A DNA stretch of 64,000 nt from RYN-230 sp963841695 (GTDB taxonomy: Bacteria > Actinomycetota > Actinomycetes > Streptosporangiales > Streptosporangiaceae): assembly GCA_963841695.1 (NCBI GenBank), contig CAWJDQ010000001.1:310001-374000 (forward strand). The letters run 5' to 3'. The position numbers were made by a program, and so were the translations under genes. Numbering within the stretch: position 1 is the first letter of the stretch; every line of letters starts with the position of its first letter. This document shows, piece by piece, positions 34,480 to 43,578 of the stretch. Below the pieces are notes generated by a model. That model made no database searches. It saw only the letters and a program-made list of their open reading frames with translations, and was not told the DNA's origin.

Positions 34480-35070
34480 TTAGCCCGGCGCACCGGCCCC
34501 GGGCGCGCCCACCCGGAACACGCGCAGCTGGAGCGCGAGCGTCGCGTAGTAGCCGACCAGGGTGGTGAGCTCGAACACGCCGGCCTCACCCAGCTGGGCC
34601 ACGGCCCCGGCGTACTCCTCGTCGTCCAGGTCGCCCGCCCGGACCAGCGCCCGTACCGCCCGGACCGCGGCCTGCTCGGCCGGGTCGGCCAGGTCAGGCT
34701 GCTCCCCGGCGCGGACCGCGGCGAGTTCCGCCTCGGTCAGCCCGGCCCGCCGCCCGGCGGCCTCGTGGGCGTGCTGCTCGAACCCGCTGGCCCAGTGCCC
34801 GGCGACGATCAGGATGGCCAGTTCCCGGGTGCGGTCGGGGAGTGTCCCCTGGAAACGGATCGCCGCGCCCAGGGCCTGCAGCGCCCCGCCCAGCCCGGGC
34901 TGGAGCAGCATCGCGTTAAACGGCCCGGTCAGCGCGCCGGCGTCATCGACCAGCGCAAACGGCCCCTGGCCGCCGCCTCTCGGCCCGCTCGTGATCGAGG
35001 CATAGAGCCGTTGCTGGTCTTCGTTGCGGAAAGGGGGGTGAAGTCTGGCGAGTCGTTCCACGGGAGTCAC
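34480..35070 (-). CDS. Carboxymuconolactone decarboxylase-family protein
   Basis: 196 aa, GTG start whose GTGA overlaps the IclR stop, implying coupling. All-helical CMD fold: LPDRTRELAILIVAGHWASGFEQHAHEAAGRRAGLTEAEL, the AhpD-like core, but with no CxxC pair, so not an alkylhydroperoxidase. Then VFELTTLVGYYATLALQLRVF. Co-transcribed with an IclR regulator, suggesting aromatic or dicarboxylic acid catabolism. Confidence 0.85.
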   Translation of the reverse strand: MTPVERLARLHPPFRNEDQQRLYASITSGPRGGGQGPFALVDDAGALTGPFNAMLLQPGLGGALQALGAAIRFQGTLPDRTRELAILIVAGHWASGFEQHAHEAAGRRAGLTEAELAAVRAGEQPDLADPAEQAAVRAVRALVRAGDLDDEEYAGAVAQLGEAGVFELTTLVGYYATLALQLRVFRVGAPGAGAPG

Positions 35071-35945
35071 CGGCCCGGATAGCCCAGCAGCCGGGAGATC
35101 TCCGCGCAGGTTTCCAGCACCATCGGCCGCAGCTCGCGGGTGATCCGGGCGGCCGGCCAGTCGCGGGGCTGCACGGCCAGGTTCGCGCCCGCCACCACCG
35201 CGCCGTTCTCGCCGCGCACCGGGGCGGCCACCGAGCGGAGGCCGTAGGCGAGCTCCTCGTCCTGCGTGGACCAGCCCTGGGCCCGGATCGCGGCGAGCTC
35301 GGGACGGAGCTCGTCCAGGCTGCGCTTGGCGTTCGGGCCCGTGGGGCCAGCGAATGACTCGCTCGTGATGCACGTGCCCAGATCGTCCTCACTCAGGAAG
35401 GCGAGCAGCAGCTTGCCGATCGAGGTGTGCACGGCGGGCAGCAGCGAGCCGACCCGGATGTTGGCCGTGACCAGGTCGGAGTTGCGCAGCCGGACCAGGT
35501 AGAGCACCTGGTCGCCGGTCAGCACCGCGAGGTTGACCGTCTCCCGGGTCGCGTGGGCCAGCTCCTGGAGCTTGGGGGTGGCCAGTTCCACCAGGTCCAG
35601 GCTGCGCAGCGCCGCGGTACCCAGGGTGAGGACCCGGACCCCGGGGCGGTACTCCCCGGACGGCAGGTGATCCAGGTAGCCCTCGGCCATCAGCGTCATC
35701 ACGATCCGGTAGGCGGTCGGCAGCGGGAGCGAGACCTCGGCGGCGATGTCGGTGATCCGCCAGGTGGGCTGCTGCTCGGAGAAGACGGAGAGCACCCGCA
35801 GGCCCTTGGCCAGGGCCTCGACCCGGTAGTCGGGCGGGGTACCCGGGCTGGATCCGGCGCCCGGGCCGGATTCGCTGCTGGCGCGCGCCGGGTTCGCTGA
35901 CGCAGGCATGTGATGTCCCCGTGGGTTAGCTGTCTGGACAGTCAT
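35067..35945 (-). CDS. IclR-family transcriptional regulator
   Basis: 292 aa. Disordered 40-residue start, winged HTH (YRVEALAKGLRVLSVFSEQQPTWRITDIAAEVSLPLPTAYRIVMTLMAEGYL broken at its landmarks), then an effector GAF-like domain with VLYLVRLRNSD, LPAVHTSIGKLLLAFL and LRSVAAPVRGENGAVVAGANLAV. Start may be ATG 35945 or the in-frame ATG 12 codons later. Drives or represses the coupled CMD gene. Confidence 0.93.
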   Translation of the reverse strand: MTVQTANPRGHHMPASANPARASSESGPGAGSSPGTPPDYRVEALAKGLRVLSVFSEQQPTWRITDIAAEVSLPLPTAYRIVMTLMAEGYLDHLPSGEYRPGVRVLTLGTAALRSLDLVELATPKLQELAHATRETVNLAVLTGDQVLYLVRLRNSDLVTANIRVGSLLPAVHTSIGKLLLAFLSEDDLGTCITSESFAGPTGPNAKRSLDELRPELAAIRAQGWSTQDEELAYGLRSVAAPVRGENGAVVAGANLAVQPRDWPAARITRELRPMVLETCAEISRLLGYPGR

Positions 35946-36028
35946 GGTCCCGGGCCTCTATCGTCGGGAGGCATCCTAAATCGACTTTCACACCCCGAAA
36001 GTATCACGGCGGGTGGTACGCAGATCGC

Positions 36029-36196
36029 CGGCCCGGTGGATACCCCGGGACACTGCGGTCGATGACGCCGATGGGCCGGATCCCGCGGCCGGAGGGGGTC
36101 GCGGGCACCGCGCTGTTCCTGGCTACCGAGGACACGGCGCACGTCACCGGGACGTACATGGTCGCGGACGGCGGCTACAACATGGCCGGCGCCTGA
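36029..36196 (+). pseudogene. C-terminal remnant of a short-chain dehydrogenase
   Basis: Reads PGTLRSMTPMGRIPRPEGVAG, TALFLATEDTAHVTGTYMVADGGYN and then a stop, the classic end of SDR enzymes (RxGxPEE, VTG..xxVDGG). The upstream Rossmann fold with GxxxGxG and YxxxK is absent; the preceding DNA is the IclR promoter region. A leftover of a deletion. Confidence 0.75.
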
Positions 36197-36442
36197 GCTT
36201 GACTGGAGACCGTGCCGCTCAACCAGGCCGTGACCGCCCTGATCCGCGGCCTGGAGCAATCCTGGGCGTCGCGGGCAGGATAAGGCAGGCAGGATAAGGG
36301 GAGCCCCCGGGAAAGGGGGGATTGGAACGGGCCAGGATGCCGTGGACCACGGTGGCCGTGAACTGGTTGGGCGCGGGTTGCGGATAACGGATGAAGCCTC
36401 CCGAGCACCCGGAAGGGCATCGACCATGAATCACGGCCGCGC

Positions 36443-37033
36443 ATGAGATCCGCCGCCGCGGATGATGCTGCGGTCATTCAGGCTTCCTGCCGGGAGCCGG
36501 AACGGTTCGCGGTGCTGTTTGACCGGCACGCCCCGCATATTCACCGCTACCTCGCCCGGCGCGCTGGCCGCCAGGTCGCCGACGACCTGGTCGCCGAGAC
36601 GTTCCTGGCCGCCTTCGCCAAGCGGGACCGCTATGACCTCGGCCACCCGGACGCCCGGCCCTGGCTCTACGGGATCGCCACCAACCTGCTCGGCCAGCAT
36701 CGCCGGGACGAGGTCCGCCAGTACCGGATCAGGCAGGCCGCCGCGGCCGAGCCTGAGGTTCCTGGTCACGCCGAACGGGTGGCCGCCGATGTCACGGCCC
36801 GGGCGATGCGCACGCTGCTGGCGACGGCGCTGGCCACGCTGCCGGCCGGTGACCGGGATGTGCTGCTGCTCATCGCCTGGGAGCAGCTGACTTATCAGGA
36901 GGTATCGCGGGCGCTGGCTATTCCGGTGGGGACGGTGCGGTCCAGGCTGCACCGGGCGCGCATGAAGCTCCGCCAGGCCCTGGCCAGTACCGGGGCGCCG
37001 GCAGCGTACGAGGAGATCACCACCAATGAATGA
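36443..37033 (+). CDS. ECF-type RNA polymerase sigma factor
   Basis: 196 aa. Sigma region 2 (about 18-90): FAVLFDRHAPHIHRYLARRAGRQVADDLVAETFLAAFAKRDRYD, with ARPWLYGIATNLLGQHRRDE. Region 4 (about 130-180): LATLPAGDRDVLLLIAWEQLTYQEVSRALAIPVGTVRSRLHRARMKLRQAL. ATG 36443 lacks a strong ribosome site. It overlaps the next gene by 8 bp (coupled). The 246-bp gap upstream holds only a short GGCAGGATAA repeat near 36283. Confidence 0.92.
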   Translation: MRSAAADDAAVIQASCREPERFAVLFDRHAPHIHRYLARRAGRQVADDLVAETFLAAFAKRDRYDLGHPDARPWLYGIATNLLGQHRRDEVRQYRIRQAAAAEPEVPGHAERVAADVTARAMRTLLATALATLPAGDRDVLLLIAWEQLTYQEVSRALAIPVGTVRSRLHRARMKLRQALASTGAPAAYEEITTNE

Positions 37034-37691
37034 GATGGAGCTGCTCCGGGAGCTGGCGCAGGAGACCCCCCTGCCCGCGCCTGCCGAGCTGGACCCGGCC
37101 CGGGCCAGGCTGGCCGCCGCGATCGCCGCCGATCCGGTGCGGCCTCCTGGGCCGGTGCGAGCTTCTGCGCCCGCGCGGCCGCCTGAGCCGGTGCAGCCTT
37201 CCGCGCCCGTGCGGCCTCCTGCTCCCGGGCCGGTGCTGACCGCGGTCAAGCTCATGTACGCGGGCGCCGTCGGCACCGCCGTGTACCTGATCATCGCGCT
37301 GCTCTTCATCGGCGACAGCCAGGCCTACCACGTAGCCGTGCTCGGGCACCGCCTCAGCGCGGCCCAGCTCAGCCTCGATCGCCCGCTCATCGTCACGCTG
37401 ACGGTAGTCGCCGGCCTGGTCGTGATCGCCCTGTGGCTGTGGATGGCGCGGGCGGTCGGCCAGGGCAGGAACTGGGCGCGCATCCTGTCCACGGTGCTGC
37501 TCGGCCTGGCCACGCTGGAGCTGCTCGGCAACCACGGCGTCGCGCAGGTGTTCTGCGCCGCGCTGACCTGGCTGACCGGCCTCGTCGCGGTGTGGCTGCT
37601 CTGGCGCCCGGCCGCCGGCGCGTACTTCACGCGCCAGGCCCTGGATGGCACCGGTGCGGGCGCGTCCGGCCCTGCCGGCCGGCGGCCTTGA
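37026..37691 (+). CDS. Membrane protein with anti-sigma-like N-terminus
   Basis: 221 aa. MNEMELLRELAQETPLP and DPARARLAAAI match the cytoplasmic start of CU044_5270-type anti-sigma partners. A Pro/Ala linker (VRPPGPVRASAPARPPEP) follows, then four membrane segments (about 72-95, 120-142, 155-172, 180-197) with an ARAVGQGRNWAR loop. The usual periplasmic domain after one TM is missing, replaced by this four-helix bundle. Overlaps the sigma factor by 8 bp, so it most likely controls it. Confidence 0.7.
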   Translation: MNEMELLRELAQETPLPAPAELDPARARLAAAIAADPVRPPGPVRASAPARPPEPVQPSAPVRPPAPGPVLTAVKLMYAGAVGTAVYLIIALLFIGDSQAYHVAVLGHRLSAAQLSLDRPLIVTLTVVAGLVVIALWLWMARAVGQGRNWARILSTVLLGLATLELLGNHGVAQVFCAALTWLTGLVAVWLLWRPAAGAYFTRQALDGTGAGASGPAGRRP

Positions 37692-37833
37692 CGCGTCCAC
37701 GCTCCTGGTGGTCGCAGCTGCCCTCACCAGTCCGACGAGATACGGCACCGGACTGTACGGCGGCGCGCCCCTGACATTCCGGGGGGCTGGGTCGTCGTAC
37801 TGGTGAGGAGAACACACGATCCAGGGAGAAACT

Positions 37834-38466
37834 ATGAGTGACTTTCAGGCCATCGCGGACCGCGTCGAGATCGAGGCGCTGCGCGGCGAGTTCACCGACG
37901 CGGTCATGATGCGCGACTACGACCGCGTCGCCTCGCTGTTCACCCCGGACGGCGCGCTGCGGATGCCCAACATCCCCGCCGAGCTGGCCGGCCGGGAACA
38001 GATCCGCGCCTGGGGCGAGCGGGTACCGGCGCTGGTGGATTTCCTCGTGCAGAATACTCATCCGGGCGCGATCCGGCTAGACGGCGACACCGCGTCCGGC
38101 CGGGCCTATATGCACGAGCTGGGGCGCACCCGCGACGGCACGTCGGAGCTGAACTACGCCATCTACCACGACCGCTACCAGCGCACCGGCGAGGGCTGGA
38201 AGTTCACCGAGCGCGTCTACGAGGTCAGGTACCACGACACCACGCCGCTGGCGGGCTCCCCACCCGCTGCGGCGGGGCGGCTGGAGGGCCTCCAGCCGGG
38301 AACACGCCAGCCGGGAACACGCCAGCCCGGAACACGCCAGCCCGGAACACGCCAGCCGGGAACACGGCAGCCGGGAACACGCCAGCCGGCGGGCCGGAAG
38401 AGAACCAGCGATGAAGGCCATCCGCAGCCACGAGCTGCCGGGCATCGGGTGCCGGGAGAGCGGTGA
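37834..38466 (+). CDS. SnoaL-like protein with minisatellite-encoded tail
   Basis: The first 145 residues are an NTF2-fold SnoaL_4-type domain: IADRVEIEALRGEFTDAVMMRDYDRVASLFTPDGALRMPN (start), AGREQIRAWGERVP, YAIYHDRYQRTGEGWKFTERVYEVRYHDTTPLAG. The remaining 65 residues are not conserved-looking: six PGTRQ units encoded by a 15-bp repeat, then a basic tail. ATG with GGGAGA upstream. Convergent with the S41-like gene, 2 bp apart. Confidence 0.8.
   Translation: MSDFQAIADRVEIEALRGEFTDAVMMRDYDRVASLFTPDGALRMPNIPAELAGREQIRAWGERVPALVDFLVQNTHPGAIRLDGDTASGRAYMHELGRTRDGTSELNYAIYHDRYQRTGEGWKFTERVYEVRYHDTTPLAGSPPAAAGRLEGLQPGTRQPGTRQPGTRQPGTRQPGTRQPGTRQPAGRKRTSDEGHPQPRAAGHRVPGER
38296..38385. repeat. 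Six tandem 15-bp repeats inside the SnoaL-like gene
   Basis: cc(g/c)ggaacacgccag occurs at 38296, 38311, 38326, 38341, 38356 and 38371 with one or two base variants. In frame, it encodes (PGTRQ)6. Confidence 0.95.
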
Positions 38467-38468
38467 GA

Positions 38469-39824
38469 TCAGCCGGTCAGGGTGGTCAACGTGTCGCGGG
38501 CCTCGTCGGCGATGGGGGCCGGGACGTCGGCGAGTCCCAGCACGCGCCCGAGCGCTTGGCGGTACGCGACGTCGTAAGCCTGGTCCGCGGGTACCAGGGT
38601 GTCCGGGACCACGCCCGTGCCCTGCCAGTTCGTCCCGGTGACCGGGCTGATCGAGCGCGCGAACGGGATGCCGATGTGCACGGCGGCGCTGATCGGGAAT
38701 GGCCGGGTCGGGTGGGCGCCGCCGCCGGTGGTCTCGCCGATTACCTCGGCCCGGCCCAGTGCCTGCAGCGTGTAAGCGAAGTCCTCCCCGCCGGAGAACG
38801 TGCGGCTGCTGGTCAGCACGTACACCGGGCGGTCGGTAAAGCGGCTGCCCGGCAGGTAGGCGTAGGACCAGAACTGCGTGGTCTCGCCGGTATCGGCGTG
38901 GAAAATGTCGTTCAGGTGCGCGGGGTGCTCGTCGAGCAGGTAGCTGCACCACAACGCCACCCCATGAGGAGAGCCGCCGCCATTGCGCCGGAGGTCGATG
39001 AGGAGGGCGTAGGTCCCGGCGACCAGTTCCATCGCCGCGGTGATCGCCGGGCCCGCATTCTCCGGCGCCGGCATCCGCCGCAGGTCGAGGTAACCGATGT
39101 TGCCGTCCAGGCGCTCCACCCGGTGGATGCCGAAGTTGTCCAGCCGCCCTATCTGGCGCATCCGTGCCTGTCTCGCCGCACGGTCCGGGGGCTCGCCGCT
39201 GTCCTGGTCAGGCCGCTCCTGGCCGGGCCGCTCCTGGCCGGGCCGCTCGCGCTCGGGGCCGCCGGCCCGGCGGCCGGGCTCCCGCCGTGGGCCGGCCCCG
39301 CCGAGCCGGACCCGCAGGTGCCGGTCGCCGCTGGTCTCCTGGAGATGGGTGGTGAGCAACTCGGTGAGCGTGATCTCGTCCAGGTTGTCGTACTCCCCGG
39401 CCGCGAGCCGCACCTCAACAGCGCTGGCGACCTGCTCGGCCAGCTCCGGGAACACGTAGTTCTCGCGCAGCAAGGCCAGGGCCTCGACCACGATCTCCCG
39501 GCTGGACAGCTGCTCGGCGGCGAGCGAGCCGTCGTCGGGCATGCTGATCAGGGGAGCGTCCGGGGCATCGGAGGTGAACTCGAGCAGCCTGGCCGACGGC
39601 AGCCGGAGCGAAAGCTCCCTGCGGAGTTCTTCCATCTGCCCCCGGTGCGCCTCAGCCCATCCGGCAAGATCGTCTGTTACGGGGATGAACACCCGGACGG
39701 CCAACTGGCCCGGATCCTCGCCGCGCCGCAACTCGGCCCGGTGCACCGAGCCGTCCGGGAACAGTTCTTTCACCCGGTGGTCCACGATCCTCGCCAACTG
39801 GTCCACGTCCGGCAACTGTTCCAC
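38469..39824 (-). CDS. S41-family (IRBP/tail-specific protease-like) serine peptidase
   Basis: 451 aa, no signal peptide. Residues about 108-200 form the helical N-domain of IRBP-type S41 proteins (VVEALALLRENYVFPELAEQVASAV, LTTHLQETSGDRHLRVRL). The core follows: IGYLDLRRMP, LLIDLRRNGGGSPHGVALWCSYLL, and VLTSSRTFSGGEDFAY with the nucleophile Ser in TFSGGE, then GETTGGGAHP. A PGQERPGQERP low-complexity insert breaks residues 205-235. The first 100 residues (VKELFPDGSVHRAELRRGE, VFIPVTDDLAGWAEAH) are an extra domain I do not recognise. Confidence 0.85.
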   Translation of the reverse strand: MEQLPDVDQLARIVDHRVKELFPDGSVHRAELRRGEDPGQLAVRVFIPVTDDLAGWAEAHRGQMEELRRELSLRLPSARLLEFTSDAPDAPLISMPDDGSLAAEQLSSREIVVEALALLRENYVFPELAEQVASAVEVRLAAGEYDNLDEITLTELLTTHLQETSGDRHLRVRLGGAGPRREPGRRAGGPERERPGQERPGQERPDQDSGEPPDRAARQARMRQIGRLDNFGIHRVERLDGNIGYLDLRRMPAPENAGPAITAAMELVAGTYALLIDLRRNGGGSPHGVALWCSYLLDEHPAHLNDIFHADTGETTQFWSYAYLPGSRFTDRPVYVLTSSRTFSGGEDFAYTLQALGRAEVIGETTGGGAHPTRPFPISAAVHIGIPFARSISPVTGTNWQGTGVVPDTLVPADQAYDVAYRQALGRVLGLADVPAPIADEARDTLTTLTG

Positions 39825-39934
39825 GTCCTGTGAACGGCGGATGACCGCCAGAAGGTTCCGGCGCAGCAGAAGGCGGTCAGCCCGGGCGCCGCAAGTCTGC
39901 TGACCCGGCCAGGATGATGTGCGCGGACGTGTGG

Positions 39935-40819
39935 TCAGATCCCCTCGTAGCTATCGGGGTTGGGCCCGACCCGCCCGTCCGGGCTCCGGTCTAGCGCATC
40001 GATGGCCGCCATCTGGTCAGCGGTGAGTTCGAAGTCGAACACCTGGATGTTGTCGCGCATCCGCTCGGGACGCGATGACTTCGGGATAGCGATGCGGCCA
40101 TGCTGAATGTGCCAGCGAAGGATGATCTGGGCGGCTGACTTGCCGTGGCGGCTGCTGATCCGGGTGATGGTCTCGTCAGTGAGTGGCTCGCCGTTGTGCC
40201 CGAGCGGGCTGTGCGCCTCGATCGCTATGCCGTGTCGCTCCGCGGCCGCGCGAACGGCCCCGTTCGCGAAGTAGGGATGGAGCTCAACCTGGTTGACGGC
40301 GGGGGTGATGCCGGTCTCGGCGATGATGCGGTCCAGGTGGGCGGGCTGGAAGTTGGACACGCCGGCGGTGCGCACGGTGCCCTCGGTCACGAGTTGCGTG
40401 ACGGCCTTCCAGGTCAACACGTAGTCGCCGTCATAGAGCGTGGGAAGAGGCCAGTGGATCAGGAACAGGTCGAGCTGGTCGAGGCCCAGGTTCTCCAGCG
40501 TGATGCCGAATGACCGCCGCACGTCCTCTGGGCGGTGGTTGCCGTTGGCGAGCTTGCTGGTCACGTACAGCTCGTCGCGGGGGATTCCCGATACAGCGAT
40601 GGCCCGCCCGACGCCCGCCTCAGTGCCGTAGGACTGAGCCGTGTCGATGTGCCGGTACCCGGCCTGGAGGGCCGAGCCGACGACCTCTGCGGTGGTCTCG
40701 ACGTTTGCGGGCGTCAACTCACGGTCTGGCTGCACGCGCAGCGTGCCGAAGCCCAGCTGCGGGATCCTGGCGCCGCCGCTGAGAGAGATCTTCGGGATCG
40801 AGTTGCTGGTCTGTGGCAC
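39935..40819 (-). CDS. Aldo/keto reductase
   Basis: 294 aa TIM barrel. Catalytic tetrad elements visible: DTAQSYGTEAGVG (Asp, Tyr), YVTSKLANG (Lys), LFLIHWPLP (His). NADPH-binding end: IPKSSRPERMRDNIQVFDFELTADQMAAIDAL. Resembles 2,5-diketo-gluconate reductase-type enzymes. The upstream 247 bp contain a 20-bp tandem duplication and no gene. Confidence 0.93.
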   Translation of the reverse strand: MPQTSNSIPKISLSGGARIPQLGFGTLRVQPDRELTPANVETTAEVVGSALQAGYRHIDTAQSYGTEAGVGRAIAVSGIPRDELYVTSKLANGNHRPEDVRRSFGITLENLGLDQLDLFLIHWPLPTLYDGDYVLTWKAVTQLVTEGTVRTAGVSNFQPAHLDRIIAETGITPAVNQVELHPYFANGAVRAAAERHGIAIEAHSPLGHNGEPLTDETITRISSRHGKSAAQIILRWHIQHGRIAIPKSSRPERMRDNIQVFDFELTADQMAAIDALDRSPDGRVGPNPDSYEGI

Positions 40820-40878
40820 CGGGTCCTCTTTCGTTCACTCATGGGTTCGTCCGTAGCAGCTACCCACCCGCCTTCCAT

Positions 40879-40918
40879 AGAACCTGGCTCCCAGCGAGAG
40901 AACCTGGCCCCCAGCGAG
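40879..40918. repeat. Tandem 20-bp duplication
   Basis: agaacctgg(c)(t/c)cccagcgag occurs at 40879-40898 and 40899-40918 with one mismatch, upstream of the aldo/keto reductase gene. Confidence 0.88.
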
Positions 40919-41066
40919 CACGGGAGCCGGTCGGTCGGTGGACTGCTCGGTGGACTGCCGGGACCCCTTAGCTGCCACGCGCGGTGCAGTCCTGAGCCGG
41001 GGGTGAGTGCGAGGCCGCTGCCCTCTCCCGACGCCGGCCCTGGCGCAGCCAACACGTAGCCGGGTG

Positions 41067-43178
41067 CTATTCCCAATATTGGGCGGGGGTGGTGGTGCGG
41101 GCGCGGTGGCCGGGGGTGGTCCAGGTGAGGGTGCCGGGGGCGGGGCTGGTGAGGGTCCAGCCGGGGGTTTGCTTGGTGTGGTGGTCGTGGCGGCAGGCGG
41201 GGTGCAGGTTGCATTCGCAGGTGCGGCCGCCGTGGTGGTAGGGGGTGATGTGGTCGAGGTCGCAGCGGGTGGCGGGGTGGCGGCAGCCGGGGGCGGTGCA
41301 GGCGGGGTTGCGGATGGTGATGAGGTGGCGCAGGGCGCGGCCGGGCTGGTAGGCGGTTGTCTGGCGGGGGTGGGTGCAGGTGGTGGTGGCCAGGGTGGTG
41401 AAGGTCAGGCCTGCCAGCCAGCCCGGGACGGGGATGGTGGCGGGGCGGCCGGGTGGGCTGGGCCCGGGTCCGGGCGGGCTGGGTCCGGGAGGGCTGGTGC
41501 CGGCGGGGCGGCGGGATCTGGAGGGTGCTGGGTGCCGGGCGGGCTGGGCTGGGCCGGGCTGGGGTGATCGCCGGGTGGGCTTGTGCCGGCCGGGCCGGGG
41601 TGCTGGGGGGTGGCGGGCTGGGGGGGCGGTCCTGGGGGGCCGTGGGGGGCGCAGGCGTGGGCGAGGGGGTGCCCGGCGGGGCTGGTCAGGGTGAGGCACC
41701 ACTGGGTGGCGGGGTCATAGGTGAGCAGGGTGGCGAGGGCGCGGGCGTCGTCGGCGTCCACCGGGCCGTAGCCGGGGACGTGGCCGGGGGATTGGGTCCA
41801 GCCGAGCCACGCGGTCAGGGGCATGGTCAGGTGGACCGTGCCGCGCAGCCCGCCCGGCCCGGGCGGGGCGCCGCCGGGTGCTGGGCCGCCGCGTGCCGTG
41901 GGGCCGGGGGCCGAGGGGATATCGGTGCCCGTGCCCGTGCGCGGGCTGTGGCCGGGGCGGGTGGCCGGGGGGATGAGGGTGGCGGCGGGCTGGCCGGACA
42001 GCAGGTGCAGGTAGGCGCGGGCGCGCAGGGTGTCCAGGGTGCCGCGGGTCCCGGCCGCCTTGAGGGCCTGGGCCAGCGCGGTGAGGTGCTTGTCGGCGGC
42101 CAGCGCGGCAGCGGGCGGCAGGTCCCGGCCGGCCAGCGCGGCGGTGCCGGCGGTCTCGGGGGACAGTTCCACCCGCGCGTCGTGCAGCGCGGCCTCTTTG
42201 CGGCGCCGCGCGGCGGCGGGGTCGGCGGACAGGACCAGGCGGCGGGCCAGCGCCCGCAGCTGCCCGCTGGTCAGCCCGGGCGCGCGGCCGATGAGGAGTT
42301 TCTCGACCGCGGCGGCGTGCGCGTCATCCAGGCCGGTGAGCTCGTCGGTGATGACCTGCGCGCGGCGCTCGTCGATCAGCCCGGCGGCCAGCGCGGCGCG
42401 GGTCAGCGGCAGCCGGTCCAGGCCCAGGGCCAGGTCCAGCAGCCGGGCGGCGCTACGGCGGGTCAGCGTCAGCGCGACCGCGACCTCATCGCCGACGTGG
42501 TCCAGCGGCCGCCAGTCCCCCGACTCCTGTCCCTCCTGCTCGCGGCGGGCGGCCAGCCCCGACACCGCCGCCACCCGGACCGACGCCGACCAGGCGGCCA
42601 GCCGGCTCGCCGCCTGCAACACCCCGGTCAGCTCATCATCATCCAGCCGGCCCAGCCCCGCACGCTGGACCAGATCCACCAGCGTAGCCAGCACCGGACC
42701 CGGCGCCATCGCGTCCGCCGGACCGCCCGCCGCGAAGTCCGCGGCCTGACCAGGCGCGGGCGCAGAGTCAGAAGCAGACCCGGATCCAGCGGCATCAGAA
42801 CCGGTAGGCGTACCGGGTCCGACCGGGGTAGGGCCAGGCTCGGTGGCCGCATCACGGGAGGTGGTGGTGAGCGGTGCCCCAGGGCCGGCGCTGACCGGCC
42901 CGAGACCATCGGTCACGGGCTCATCAGGACATGCCAGGACGTAGGAGATCTCATCCAGCCAGTCCTCGTCGCCGGCCTTCGGGCTCATCCTCATCCGGGT
43001 ACGCCTCGGACGGATCGTCCTCATTCGGCAGCGACGCCAGTTCCCAGTCCAGGATCTCGTCCTGCTCCGGTCCACCCAGGAACGGTGGAGCTAATGAGAC
43101 GGCCCGATCCCTGGCGGGCTCGGCGGGCCCGGGTGCGCCGGAAGCGTCAGGATCCGGGCAGGGCGTGCCTTCGGACAC
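41067..43178 (-). pseudogene. DUF222-HNH endonuclease (13E12 family) with two frameshifts
   Basis: GTG 43178 has a near-perfect ribosome site (GGAGGTGATCA). The first 65 residues (MSEGTPCPDPD, LASLPNEDDPSEAYPDEDEPEG) are in one frame. Near 42975 the frame changes into DEDWLDEISYVLACPDEPV and the DUF222 domain (RAGLGRLDDDELTGVLQAASRLAAW, RVAAVSGLAARREQE, LTRRSAARLLDLALGLDRLP). A second change in a Pro-rich linker (about 41410-41550) is needed to reach the HNH domain: PGWLAGLTF, CTAPGCRHPATRCDLDHITPYHHGG, CNLHPACRHDHHTKQ. Either broken or misread. Family enzymes are presumed nucleases; role unclear. Confidence 0.8.
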
Positions 43179-43578
43179 CTGATCACCTCCCGGCGCTGCG
43201 GTTCACTACTCGATTATAATATCGAACTATAGCTTACTTGGCACGCAAATATAGAACGAAGAATCGACGGCGAGCTGCCCCCGGACAGGAGCACAGAACC
43301 ATTGCCTCCGTGCCAACTGGGGTCGATGCGCCCGACCGCCGACGCGAACGCGAGGTGACCGACAGCACCCGGTCATCGCCGAGAGTGACCTCGGCAGGCA
43401 CCGGCGGCGTTCCGGTGCCGTCGGGCACCAGGCTCTTGGTCACGACGGTGCGTGCGACGGGTTGCTCCACGAGTTCTCATCAGCCGAGAACGGCTTTCTG
43501 TCCCGCCTGTTTCCGTGAGTGTTGCCCGGCTGGCACCCGGGTGTCAACTGGTCGGGACGACCGGGTAGAACCGGACTC
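43179..43578. promoter_or_regulatory. 400-bp divergent intergenic region with AT-rich promoter core
   Basis: 43205-43260 is strikingly AT-rich for this window. CGAT-TATAAT-ATCG at 43211-43224 has perfect 4-bp arms around a -10 sequence readable on both strands, about 35 bp upstream of the HNH start. The rest holds only a weak leftward frame (43234-43470) that I do not accept as a gene. Confidence 0.5.

Noticed and set aside
43234..43470. Leftward 78-codon frame starting MEQPVARTVVT, loosely like an SsgA-type start
   Set aside because: Only the first 35 residues are suggestive, there is no ribosome site, and the end runs into the AT-rich promoter region.
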